This document shows positions 11,885 to 22,500 of a stretch of 64,000 bases of DNA, one piece after another. Origin of the DNA: Lepidostoma basale (lineage: Eukaryota; Arthropoda; Insecta; Trichoptera; Lepidostomatidae); NCBI GenBank assembly GCA_022606425.2, contig JAHDVF020001468.1, positions 1,736,001 through 1,800,000 on the forward strand, given 5' to 3'. Position 1 is the first letter of the stretch. Every line of letters starts with the position of its first letter. The notes below the pieces were generated by a model that saw only the letters and a list, made by a program, of their open reading frames with translations, was not told the origin of the DNA and did no database searches. The position numbers were made by a program, and so were the translations under genes.

Positions 11885-12366
11885 TTAATATGGAGTTCTG
11901 GTCCCATCCCTAATGTATGGAAGCGAAGCATGGAACTGGCAGAAGAAGGATGAAAGCAGAATCAATGCGGTAGAGATGAGGTCCCTAAGACGTATGTGTG
12001 GTATAACGATATACGACAGAATCTCAAATGCTGATATAAGAAAGAAATGTAGAGCGGAAGAAGGTATTATGAATAAAATTATGAAAGGATCGCTGCGATG
12101 GTTCGGATATATGGAACGCATGGATGGAGAAAGAATGGTTAAGAAAGTATACGTAAATGATGTAAATGGAGTACGGAGTCGAGACAGACCGAGGAAAAGA
12201 TGGCATGACCAAATTAATCAAATTTTAAAGGTTGGTCATGTTAAAAGTCGGAGGAATCGACGTGCGTGTATGACTCGCTGTATGAATGTGGAGGAATCTA
12301 GAGAGGTTTGTCAGGATAGAGTAATGTGGCGGTCCATTCTCTCTGCCTACCCCTACGGAAACGGCG
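11885..12366 (+). mobile_element. LINE family A 3' end, broken by a Transib-like insertion
   Basis: Frame 11913-12395 carries MYGSEAWNWQKKDESRIN, MRSLRRMCGITIYDRISNADIRKK, WFGYMERMDGERMVKKVY, RPRKRWHDQI and CMNVEESREVCQDRVMW. It runs to the conserved end at ...GGAAACGGCG (12366) and resumes at 13634 with CGGCGTGATGG(TTTG)n. It is the best-preserved family A copy here and the host of the insertion at 12367-13633. Confidence 0.8.
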
Positions 12367-13633
12367 CACAGTGGGCTGAAAATGAAGCTTCATAGACTTA
12401 GCGTCACTCGAAAATCAAGTACGTAATTTTGAAAAAAAAAATGCCTGCGTATTTCTTTACTAAATATAAATGTTTTATGCGAAGTGACTTTTTTTGATAA
12501 AGCTATTATTTAATAAGTTATTAGCGATTTTCTTTTTATATGTATGGAGATCAACAGTTTTTTTAATTTTTTTCCTTATTCTTAAAATATCTTTAAAAAA
12601 TGCTTTCTGAATCATAAACTTCATCACAACAGCTATATTATCACTAAAGCCTGAATCTCGGAAACCTTCGGAACATTGACATTTTCAACTTTAAAATTAC
12701 AAAAAACAGTTTTTTAAATTTTATTCCTTATTCTTAAGCTTTCTTAAAAAAATTCTTTCTGTATCATAAAATCCATCATATAAACTATATATTATCACTA
12801 AAGCCTGAATCTCGGAAACCTTCGGAACACTGACATTTTCAACTTTAAAATTACAAAAAACCGTTTTTTAAATTTTATTCCTTATTCTTAAGCTTTCTTA
12901 AAAAAATGCTTTCTGTGCCCTAAAATCCATCATATAAACTATATTATCACTAAAGCCTGAATCTCGGAAACCTTCGGAACATTGACATTTTCAACTTTGA
13001 AAATATAAAATAAATATTTTATGCACGCACGTTATTAAAATAGTACTAACTGCAATTGTATGTCCTTTCTTCCACACCACACAACCTGACTAGGTGAAGA
13101 GCTAGGAGTCCCCAGGAGGCCTAATCCACTTGGAAGATTACAAAACTTTTGAATCGAAAATGTCAATGTTCCGAAGGTTTCCGAGATTCAGGCTTTAGTG
13201 ATAATATATAGTTTATATGATGGATTTTATGGTACAGAAAGCAATTTTTTAAGAAAGCTTAAGAATAAGGAATAAAATTTAAAAAAACTGTTTTTTGTAA
13301 TTTTAAAGTTGAAAATGTCAATGTTCCGAAGGTTTCCGAGATTCAGGGTTTAGTGATAATATAGCTTAAGTGATGAATTTTATGATTCAGAAAGCAATTT
13401 TTTAAGAAATTTTAAGAATTAGGAAAAAAACTAAAAAAACTTTTTATCTCCATACATAAAAAAAGAAAATTGCAAATAACTTATTAAATAATAGCTTTAT
13501 CAAAAAAAGTTACTTGACATAAAATATTTCTATTTAGTAAAGAAATACGCAAGCATATTTTTTTTTTCAAAATTAGGTACTTGATTTTCGAGTGACGCTA
13601 AGTCTATGGGAGCTCTATTTTCAGTCCACTGTG
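12367..13633. mobile_element. Transib-like giant foldback element
   Basis: Its ends are inverted repeats, CACAGTGGGCTGAAAAT at 12367 and the complement of CACAGTGGACTGAAAAT ending at 13633. They are flanked by the 5-bp GC-only duplication CGGCG at 12362-12366 and 13634-13638, inside a LINE family A copy that has CGGCG only once when uninterrupted. TIRs starting with CAC plus a 5-bp GC-rich target duplication are the Transib hallmark. The arms are about 600 bp and contain a repeated unit of about 153 bp (TAAAGCCTGAATCTCGGAAA), three in the left arm and at least two in the right. A unique spacer lies at about 13020-13150. It has no transposase. Confidence 0.8.
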
Positions 13634-13662
13634 CGGCGTGATGGTTTGTTTGTTTGTTTGTG
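13634..13662 (+). mobile_element. 3' remnant of the interrupted LINE family A
   Basis: CGGCGTGATGG followed by (TTTG)4, the terminal part of the LINE copy ending at 12366. Confidence 0.75.
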
Positions 13663-14109
13663 TTGTATCAATATCTATTTTATTTTCATTATTTAACTTT
13701 TAATGCATTAAATTATTTTTCATATAAAATAATTTATATACTAATTGTGTTTTAGTTTAGTTTATCATAAAAATGTTATCGACTTCCAGAAAGATCTTTA
13801 GTATAGGTACTTGGTGCTGAGATTACCTAGTAATCTAGTAGGTACTGCGCAGTGTTATGTCATGAATAATTAATTTCTCGCCATTTCTAGAGAGGCAAGT
13901 ACTAGTACGCAACGCAACTTATGTATTTCAGGCCCACTGGCCGCGGCACTTCCTTATTCTCTTTGCCACAGTTATCAAATAGCCGTCGAATAATGGGTAT
14001 TACAGGCAATCAACCATTACGAACGCTATCATTGTTCTACACCTGAGATGACAATAGATAGAAGGCAGATGTTTATATTTAGAACAAAGACTAATTATAT
14101 TTCATAGCG

Positions 14110-14910
14110 TGATTGTCAATGTCACCCTTAAGTACGGAAGCGAACATGGAACTGGCAGAAGAAGGATGAGAGCAGAATAAATGCTGTAGAGATTAAGTCC
14201 CTTAGACGATGTACGACAGAATTTCAAATGCTGATATAAGAAAGGAATGTAGAGCGAAAGAAGGTATTATGAACAAAATTATGAAAGGATCGCTGCGTTG
14301 GTTCGGACATATGGAGCGCATGGATGGAGAAAAAATGGTAAAGAAAGTTTACGTTAACGATGTTAATGGAGTACGGAGTCGAGGTAGACCGAGGATAACT
14401 AAATTAATCAATTTTTAAACGTTGGTCTGTAAGAAGTCGGAAGAATAGACCTGCGTGTATGACTCGTTAGAATTTGGAGGAATCTAGAGAGGTGTGTCAG
14501 CAAAGAGTAGTGTGGCCGTCTATTCTCTCTGCTTACCCCTGCGGAGAAACGACGTGACGTTTTGCTGTTATCAAATCAAGTTCGAAAACTAAAGTAACTA
14601 CCTGTAAACCGGATTCATTTCTATTGCATTTAAAAACACGAATTTCTATAAACCACTCTATGTACGAAAACAAATGAGCTTTCGCAAGTGTCATTCACCG
14701 TGTGAGCACCCCTTGTAAGACGACATATGCAGGTTACGACAATTTATGCAAGTTAATATAACTATTACCTGTATATCGGAGAAATCGACGTGCGTGCATG
14801 ACAAGGTATTGAGGAATCGTGAGAAGTATGTCAGGAAAGAAATGTGTGGCAGTCCATTATTTCTGCCCACCTCTTCGGGAGACGGCGTGATGGTTAGTTA
14901 GTTAGTTATA
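14110..14910 (+). mobile_element. two LINE family A 3' fragments
   Basis: 14110-14560 repeats the family A block (MYDRISNADIRKECRAKEGIMNKIMKGSLRWF in frame 14209-14418) down to CGGAGAAACGACGTGACG. A second short 3' end occupies about 14775-14910 and finishes in GGCGTGATGG(TTAG)3. Both are decayed. Confidence 0.7.
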
Positions 14911-15054
14911 TTATGTTAGTTTAAAGTTATATTAACTTTAAGAAAAGGAGGTATGCATAATACTATTGGAGGTTTTCTTTCTAGTAGACGCTTTGTTTCA
15001 AGTTTCTGATTATGAAATATTTTAGTTCTACATGGTGTCTGCAATATAATTATA

Positions 15055-15165
15055 AGCCAATACCCCTTTTATTTCCGAAGGGGTGGGCAGAGAGGATAGA
15101 CCGACACACTTAAGCCTTACCACTCTAATGTCGAGTGTGGCTCGACATTGTATTTTTTACACCAA
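15055..15165 (-). mobile_element. LINE family A tail fragment
   Basis: CCCCTTTTATTTCCGAAGGGGTGGGCAG, then GACCGACACACTTAAGCCTTACC, is the complement of the family A 3' end. Confidence 0.45.
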
Positions 15166-15276
15166 CTCATCTGTGGAGTGTGGTTAGTATTTCGAACGTC
15201 AGCCAAATATTATTCGATTTTTTATTAAAGAAAATATAAATTAATTAAGCAGTTGGTGTTACGTGGATAAATAAGA

Positions 15277-15367
15277 ATATTTATTGTAGGGTAACATATA
15301 GTGATTGTTAATACACATACAGTATATTTATTGTAGGGTAACATATAGTGATTGTTAATACACATAC
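15277..15367. repeat. 47-bp tandem duplication
   Basis: Two adjacent, near-identical copies of a unit starting ATATTTATTGTAGGGTAACA (15277 and 15324). A recent local duplication. Confidence 0.8.
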
Positions 15368-15395
15368 AAATGAACAAACTTACAGTCAAATAAAG

Positions 15396-15610
15396 ACATA
15401 GAAGGTTACCCGCCGCTTACCCGAAGCTGTTATAGGACGCAGAGGCGCCCCTTCGTCAGCTTCACTCAAACAATCCCTAGGCCCGCCCCCCGTCCACGCA
15501 GGACTTACATTAGCTAAAGAATGCACCATTCCAAAAAAAAGCAAAAGGCAAGAAGGGTATCTAGGCCACATTTAATCCAGTTTAATTTCAATCCACTTCT
15601 ATGTCCCAAT
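15396..15610. repeat. dispersed SINE-like repeat (CCCTAGGCCCG family)
   Basis: It shares CCGCTTACCCGAAGCTGTTA, CAATCCCTAGGCCCG and a CCACATTTAATCCA-type end with copies at about 24998-25150 and 58150-58320. GC-rich head, no ORF; class uncertain. Confidence 0.6.
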
Positions 15611-15619
15611 CTCACAAAA

Positions 15620-16220
15620 CAAAGCAAAATATAAGAATTACGAAGTGTAAAGGACTAATATCTCTCAATATCCTCTTTATTCATAAATCGCGATACGCAC
15701 GCATTTCGATTTGTCGTATTCCGAACATAACCGCCTTTTAGTATATATAATGTTTGATTTTTCAATAAAAGTAAATCATTAGACATACACATAATTATTA
15801 ATATTAACCGTGATAATCTACGCGCATTTAATATTATATATGATAATAGTTTAACTCAGTGAAAAAAATCGTGTACGTACACGATGAATCAATAAAAAAT
15901 AAGTGAGACTAATAAGCTTATTGCCTAGTATTAAATGATAATGAGTAGTTTATGAAAGAATGGACATATGTTGCTCACTGCAATGAATACGCAGCAAGTC
16001 ACCCATGAAAAGAATGACAATATTAACTAAGATTTACCATTTTCGAATTTAGAACTTTTAGGTACCTACTTTTGGAGGTTTTCTTTCTCAGTACCTGTAT
16101 GGTGTCTATAGTACAATGATTAGTCATTTTGTATTTAGAATAGTACAAAAAACACAAATTATAATCGTAATTAATGTATATAAGTACTTAATTTTACTAA
16201 ATAATATATCATTATATAAA
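15620..16220. other. AT-rich stretch, nothing recognised
   Basis: No exon-like frame or shared repeat seen. Confidence 0.45.
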
Positions 16221-16223
16221 GTA

Positions 16224-16491
16224 CAATAGAACGTCGTTTATCCTGACGTCAGTTAATCAGAACGTCAATTATCCGGACAAGCCAATAATTGATGATGAAG
16301 CGTTCTGTACCGTGATCTACGCATGAATAAGCTTACTCCCCCACACCAACACAACAGTGACAGTTAGTCTCCCGCTGTGTTTGAGTTTCAACGAGTCATC
16401 TCGTTAGTTTCAATCTGTCATTATTTATCCGGAAAATCGGTATCCGGAACACCTCCGGTCCCAATTAGTCTGGATAAACGACGTTCTACTG
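16224..16491. mobile_element. pogo/Tigger-like MITE
   Basis: The inverted ends CAATAGAACGTCGTTTATCC (16224) and GGATAAACGACGTTCTACTG (to 16491) are flanked by TA on both sides. The CAGTAGAACxTCGTTTATCC pattern is typical of pogo-type Tc1-mariner MITEs. 268 bp, no ORF. Confidence 0.8.
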
Positions 16492-16499
16492 TATTCATA

Positions 16500-18615
16500 T
16501 ACTTTATCTTAATAACATACTCGTATAACCTATTTATTCAATCGTAATGAAAATGATAAAAAAAATTATCTTAGCTCTTATTATTATAACCTTAAATTAT
16601 ATGACAATTATTTTTATTGGTGTTTTAACATATGAATACATTTTGTTACTAATAACTAATAACTACTTGTAGGTACCTAATAACTTACCGTGTTTGAATT
16701 ATTATGAATAATTGTCACAGCATAGATTTCACATAATGTGATAATAATAAATGGGCCAATTGAATTATTTCGAGTTTTTGTTCAATTGAAAGTACGACTC
16801 GTTTGCGTTAATCCATTATTATAGACACTAATTCATAGTAAAATAAAATTAACGACAATGTTTTATGAGTATGAACTATGCTGCGGGTGCTTTATTGCAA
16901 ACTCGAAAGTGATAGTAAAAAAGAAATAATTAAATAATAAATAATTGAAATCCGTATTTGCTTAGTAATTCGTGGTTGAATATTTAGAAACCAATTGTCA
17001 ATTTACAAATCGTAAATTTAATTATACATTCGTTCAAAAATCATAAAATGCATCTAGATAAGTTAAAATGGAATGCGATACCGAGGTTCAGTTGACCGTG
17101 CACCGGGTAACCCGACTACATCGTTATGCAATGGAGAAATGCTATGTAATTCATGTAACGAAGTCGACTATACACGTATAAACGTTATCTGCACTTACGA
17201 GTAGGTAATACTCGTAGACACCAAAACGCGAGTTTTTAATAGCCAGCGGTTTGAAACATGAAGTGTTACATAGAATTATTTAAAGAAAATCTTTATATTT
17301 TTTACAAAATTTAGCAGTAATAATATGTGTAAAAGTAAAGGGTCATTCGATCATAATTTTTTTATTTGCTATTTCAGAAATTGTAAAAAAAGCCTGTAAA
17401 ATATAATAAATGTTGAGTATTATCACGGACCCCATTTGGCTCGCGCTGTAATTATGTAAAGAGCTATTCAACAAAATAATAATTATAACGTGATGAGATT
17501 AAAAATAAATTCGTTAACATTAGTTTATTTGTATTTTGCCAAGTTCTAATACAAACACATATTGGCGTGTGTTTGATAATGAATCATCTTTATGTTTTTT
17601 TTTCCACAGTTTTAGGTAACATTGCGTTACAGTATTTAAGGCTCGACAATAGAGAGTGCCAGCGTATATTTCGAACCTCTGTGTGAAAACCCATGTCAAC
17701 GGAAAGGCAACGTTCACTCTGATCAGTAGAAACAAATGCAAACATTACGATTCCAGTCAGAGTCGATAAAGTAGGTTTTTACGATCGTGATTTTAGCGTT
17801 GCGGGTCTGTTGGCGTGGAATAGCCTCTATTTTAGTATTAAGTTAGCTGAAGCTCTAGCTTCATATCTACCTGTATATTTACAATTTACTGTAGGTACAT
17901 TTTTACTTTGATTTCTCGGTCCAGTTTATGACTCGGTAGTACCTTTCGAGTACCTACGAGGTGGCCCTAAACTAGCGTTATTCTATTATCAGCCATGGAA
18001 TGTAGCTCTAGGGTTGGTCGACGTAGTTTATTCGGTCTGAATAAACGCAGACCTCTCGTTTAATATTAATTTTGTATGGTAGAAAGATTACGTTATCGAA
18101 CGCACTATAGGCGAGGCAGAAAGGGCCTTCTTTTGAGTATTCAGCTCTTCTGATATAATTATCAAGTTCAAATGTATATTCTTTCCAAAAAATAAATATT
18201 AAAACCATATACTGTTAAAGTATTCGATTCATGCGTTCGTACAATTCCTGATATTATATACATTTTGAAACAATTCATTTTTTTGTATGTAATACTTCTT
18301 TCGCTGTGTCATGGTAAAACTATTATATGATAATTTAAGTACTTGACTCCATGACTATAAACTTGTAAATTTAACAATTATTTATTCGAAAGATAACATA
18401 ATTTGCATAAGATTTTGCTTTGTATTTTAGCAAACAGCGATTGCATAATCGGATTCATTTTCTGTCATTTGTCAAAAAGTTACCTAAACGTAATTAATGT
18501 TAAAAATAATGTTTTCGAGAGAGGCATTCAGATTTGTTTTCGAAAACTCGTATTTTTGTGTTTAAATTATCAAATTATGTAATCGTATTAAAATGAGTAT
18601 AAACAAAACCAATAT
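16500..18615. other. AT-rich intergenic stretch
   Basis: I see no supported gene. A SINE 3'-tail remnant (TTTGGCTCGCGCTGTAAT) lies at about 17430-17490, and frames 17520-17741 and 18008-18208 look random. Confidence 0.5.
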
Positions 18616-18617
18616 TA

Positions 18618-18775
18618 TGTAACTAACTAACTAACCATCACATCGTTTCCCCGAAGGGATGGGCAGAAATAATGGGCCGCCAGACTCTTACCTGATATAC
18701 TTCTCTCGTTTCCTCAACATTCACGCACGTCGTTATGTACGCACGTCAATTTCCCCGACTCCTTACGTTACGAAA
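18618..18775 (-). mobile_element. LINE family A tail
   Basis: Starts TAACTAACTAACCATCAC and continues as the complement of the family A 3' end (CGAAGGGATGGGCAGAAATA, CTCAACATTCACGCACG). Confidence 0.65.
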
Positions 18776-18919
18776 GTACATAACTAATGTTACGTATTTT
18801 CCTAATATTTTTATTTATTTTGATAATGTGATAAAACGTTCGGACCAAATCGTATTTTAAAATATATTTCGTTTAAAACCATGAAAATAAACTCAGAGGA
18901 CTTAAAAATATCGGTTATC

Positions 18920-19035
18920 TCTCATGCTTTCCTGGTATTATATATTATATTTTACCTTTCTCAATAACTAACTACTAAAACTTTAATTTTATTTGAAATG
19001 TCTTTTGAGAAAATAAACTGGTTTGATTTGATTTG
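18920..19035 (+). mobile_element. LINE family E tail
   Basis: CTCATGCTTTCCTGGTATTA ... GTCTTTTGAGAAAATAAACTGGTTTGATTTGATTT is the 3' UTR and (TTTGA)n tail of the LINE better preserved at 22050-22512. Confidence 0.6.
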
Positions 19036-19057
19036 CTTGATATTCAGATTAATACAT

Positions 19058-19285
19058 GTTTTTGGGATCTTGGGTATATCCGTGCAACTTGTTGCAGTCT
19101 CCATCTTCAGGGTAGTAGTCAGTCACCATATTCAGGGTAGTATATAACTATCGTTTCGGAGATCGTTGCAGTCTTCGTATTCAGGGTAGTATATAACTGC
19201 CCTGAAGAAGGAGACTGCAACGAACTCCGAAACATCGGTAGAGGAGATAAAAAGTTACACGGGTTTACCCAAGATCCCAAAAAAA
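19058..19285. repeat. foldback repeat with hammerhead-like cores (CTGAAGA/GGAG family)
   Basis: The outer arms TTTTTGGGATCTTGGGTATA and its complement close a roughly 230-bp foldback. The right arm holds the best ribozyme-like core of the window at 19197-19241 (plus strand). The left arm holds two decayed opposite-strand copies around 19090-19115 and 19150-19192. A degenerate relative lies at 59303-59470. Confidence 0.7.
19197..19241 (+). ncRNA. hammerhead-ribozyme-like motif
   Basis: CTGCC (19197-19201) pairs with GGTAG (19237-19241) as stem I (five pairs, one G-T). CTGAAGA follows at 19202-19208, then one extra base, stem II GGAG/CTCC (19210-19213 with 19225-19228), GAAA at 19229-19232, and CAT then C as minimal stem III plus cleavage base, with the expected cut after 19236. 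The order and core bases are those of a type I hammerhead. The extra base before stem II is not canonical, so activity is inference. Confidence 0.55.
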
Positions 19286-19551
19286 CACACTGCTACCTAC
19301 CGTGAAAATCTACGCACGTATTACTACACATGAATGGTTGAAGTAAAATAGGCACTAAGTACCAAAAAATAAATATGCAGTTTCGTTTCATATGACTTAG
19401 AGCCTATTTTACTTCCACCATTCACATGTTTTTAACCAGTTTGTTGTTGATTTTCTACTGGAAACATTAAACAATGTGTTTCGATATGATATTTATTTTC
19501 TATATAATACATAAGTAATAGGTGTTGTTTCTTTAATTACAGTTTGTGTCC

Positions 19552-22500
19552 ATGGAGCAAGGGGGCAAGCTGCTGGGGGCGCTGGAGGTGGCTGGAGCCG
19601 CCCTATTCACAGTCGGCATGATATTGAGGAGTGCACACCGTCGACTGTGGCGCGCGTGCCGCCCTCCAGCCAGGCAACTCAAGGGGCTTGTCTTTCTTGT
19701 AATATTATTTATAAATTAATGCCTAGTATAACTAAATATACATGGAAATCACTAAAATCTTCAAAATCTTTTTTTTTAATATCGAAGACTGGTTTATTAT
19801 AAAGGCGCTTAGTGGTTTAAACATAAAACAAAGAAAAACAGAAGAAAAAAAACTGTTTATTGTTACATATATGTCATTTACCACGAGTGACATCTTTAGG
19901 GTGATGTTTGAACTACACTATATTATTCAATCACTTTCCAGATTTACATAGTTTAACCAATTAGGATTAAAAACCCATTTCTGAATATATTGATATTATA
20001 CTTGGCACCTTTGTAATGATCAGTCCTCAGTGCTCAAGGTGTCTGTTTTTATTTATATTGCATAAATTAAACTTCAATAGCATGTACGAAATATTAATAT
20101 CAGTGTGAAATTGTCTTGTCTCGGATCTTGGCTTTTCAGGAATATCAGCTCTGTTTATCACTATTTTATTACATGCTCTCTACACATGATCTCTCCAGTA
20201 GTGTCTTCTCAGTCTTCCCCACCGTCTAGCAACATCTGCAACATCGTTATTCTTCCTTATTTCTGAATTCTCACTTGTCTCGGAGTGTCATTTCCGAAAT
20301 GGATCGGAGAGTTCTCAGATGTCAGCTCTCGTCTCAATGACATATGTCAGTAAAGGTTGACATACAAATATTTAACAAGTCAACATCATTGCAATTGAGT
20401 TACTATATATTAAAAAATAAATAAGGTTTCAATGGCCCTTTACACTGTGACGTATGAGGTGAAAGGGAACTATGCTGACCATTATACCTGATTACCTTAT
20501 TCACTCAAGTGTTTAATTATAACACAATATTAATTATAACAATTAATATTAAGACAAGCTTTACTCACAAAATCACAAAAGTTTATATGAATATATCAAG
20601 AGATTTAGTAATGAATTAGCATGAAGTGAGCAAGTAGAGCAGATGTTATAATAAAGAAATATCAGAAGTTTACTTAACAGAAGACCAATGTATATTTAAC
20701 AATTAAGAAATGTCTTTCTACATCAGTTACCAATTAAAGCCATATTCACCTTACCTCTCCCTATTTTGTAATGATACATGGCATAACTATTTTTAATGGA
20801 TTATTGATCAAGTACCTATGGGTATGGTAATGACATGATAAAAAACACTTAAAACTACTTTTATACAAATATTTAAAAATGTAGTTCTTATCATATAATA
20901 TTTGCAATATCAATACTAAATTTATCTATCTAGGAAGCGTGTTTACATAATACTGAAAAACCGAGGAAGACATCAAAAGAACGTTTGGCGCTGGGTACAA
21001 AATAAAAAGTGTGCTCAAAATTATCACTAAAAGCAGTACATAAAAGAGTTCTAGTGCTAACCCTTACGTATGGAAGTGAAGCTTGTAGATGGCAGAAGAA
21101 GGAAGAATGTAGGATCAATGTCGTAGAAATGGGATTGCTAAGAAGAATATGCCATAAAACAATGTCTTCTTCTTCTTCTTCCTTGTTGTAGACCTATGTG
21201 GTCTCTTCTCCAGAGTGTTGCTCCTCCTGTGAGGTAGACTTCCAGCTGTCCTTCCATATTTTAGGAGGTCTTCCACGAGGATGAGTCCCATGAGGGGGAT
21301 TATATAATGTAATATAGGGGAAGTCTGGTGGTGTCCATTCTTTGCACATGACCGTACCAGTCCCTTTGCTGTCTGCTCAATCTTATAACATCCTCGACTT
21401 CACATATCTCTCTTATTCTGGTGTTCCTCACGCGATCTCTCAGTGTCTTGCCTGCTATCGTCCTCAGTGTCTTTACAATATATGTAGAATAATAGTCTAT
21501 TGATTTGGCCGAAACACTATGATACTACAACATTATTAATGTTAAAATTTAAAACACTTATGATATCACAATTTCTTTTTATTTACTGAGAGTGTTGCGA
21601 CAGGTGTTTCGCCAACCGATGTTGGCATCATCAGGTGTTACAATAAACTTGTTGTAACAAAGTTTATTGTAACACCCGATGATGCCAACATCGGATGGCG
21701 AAACAGTTGTCGCGACACTCCCAGTAAATAAAAAGAAATTGTGATATTATAAGTGTTTTAAATTTTAACAGTAATATGTAGAATAAAACAAGAAATAAGT
21801 ATGCATATAGTAAACAGGTGTATAACATTTCGTTCACCTTGGTACCAATGGTATTATTTTCTTCATCTTCTTCTTCTCATTAGCCATCTATCCGCTGCTG
21901 GATGTAGGCCTCTTCAAACAGTCTCCATTTTCCTCTATCCTGTGCGGCTCTCATCCATCTTCTTCCCCTGACCGGAATTATGTTGTCAGCCATCTTTTTT
22001 AGGATTGATCGATGCCTCTTTACGTATTTCATATACTCGTACTAATTCATTTTGGGAATGCTTGGAACCAATTCTTTACAGCTTCGAAGAGATGGGCATC
22101 TCATTACCCATTTCTTTAAATTAATCAGGGGATATTTCGAGAACTCGGCCGTGCTAGAGGGTGTTGGTCTTTTTGTCCCTGATAGATTGCTCCGACAGCG
22201 ACAGCACAGATTGTTTTACCTACCGACCACCAGAACCAATTTGCCTCTGGTGACACCGGTGGGAAGAGCAATTAGTCTGCTGAAAGCGGTCTCCTCGGAG
22301 ATCGACGTCTTTCATATTAGTGAAGGTTCGTTCAGGGGACAAATACTCTTGACTTTAAAAAGTATCTTGTCTTCCTAATGTCGAAACATCTCTAATGCGT
22401 TCCTGGTATAATGTTGTATTTTTTATAATATTTTACCTGTACTCAATAGATGCCTTAAACATTTTGCTGTTTTTAATGTCTTTTGAGTTAATAAACTGAT

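Noticed and set aside
12367..13633. Inverted duplication made by assembly error
   Set aside because: The arms differ at many positions, and a precise 5-bp duplication in a LINE marks a transposition.
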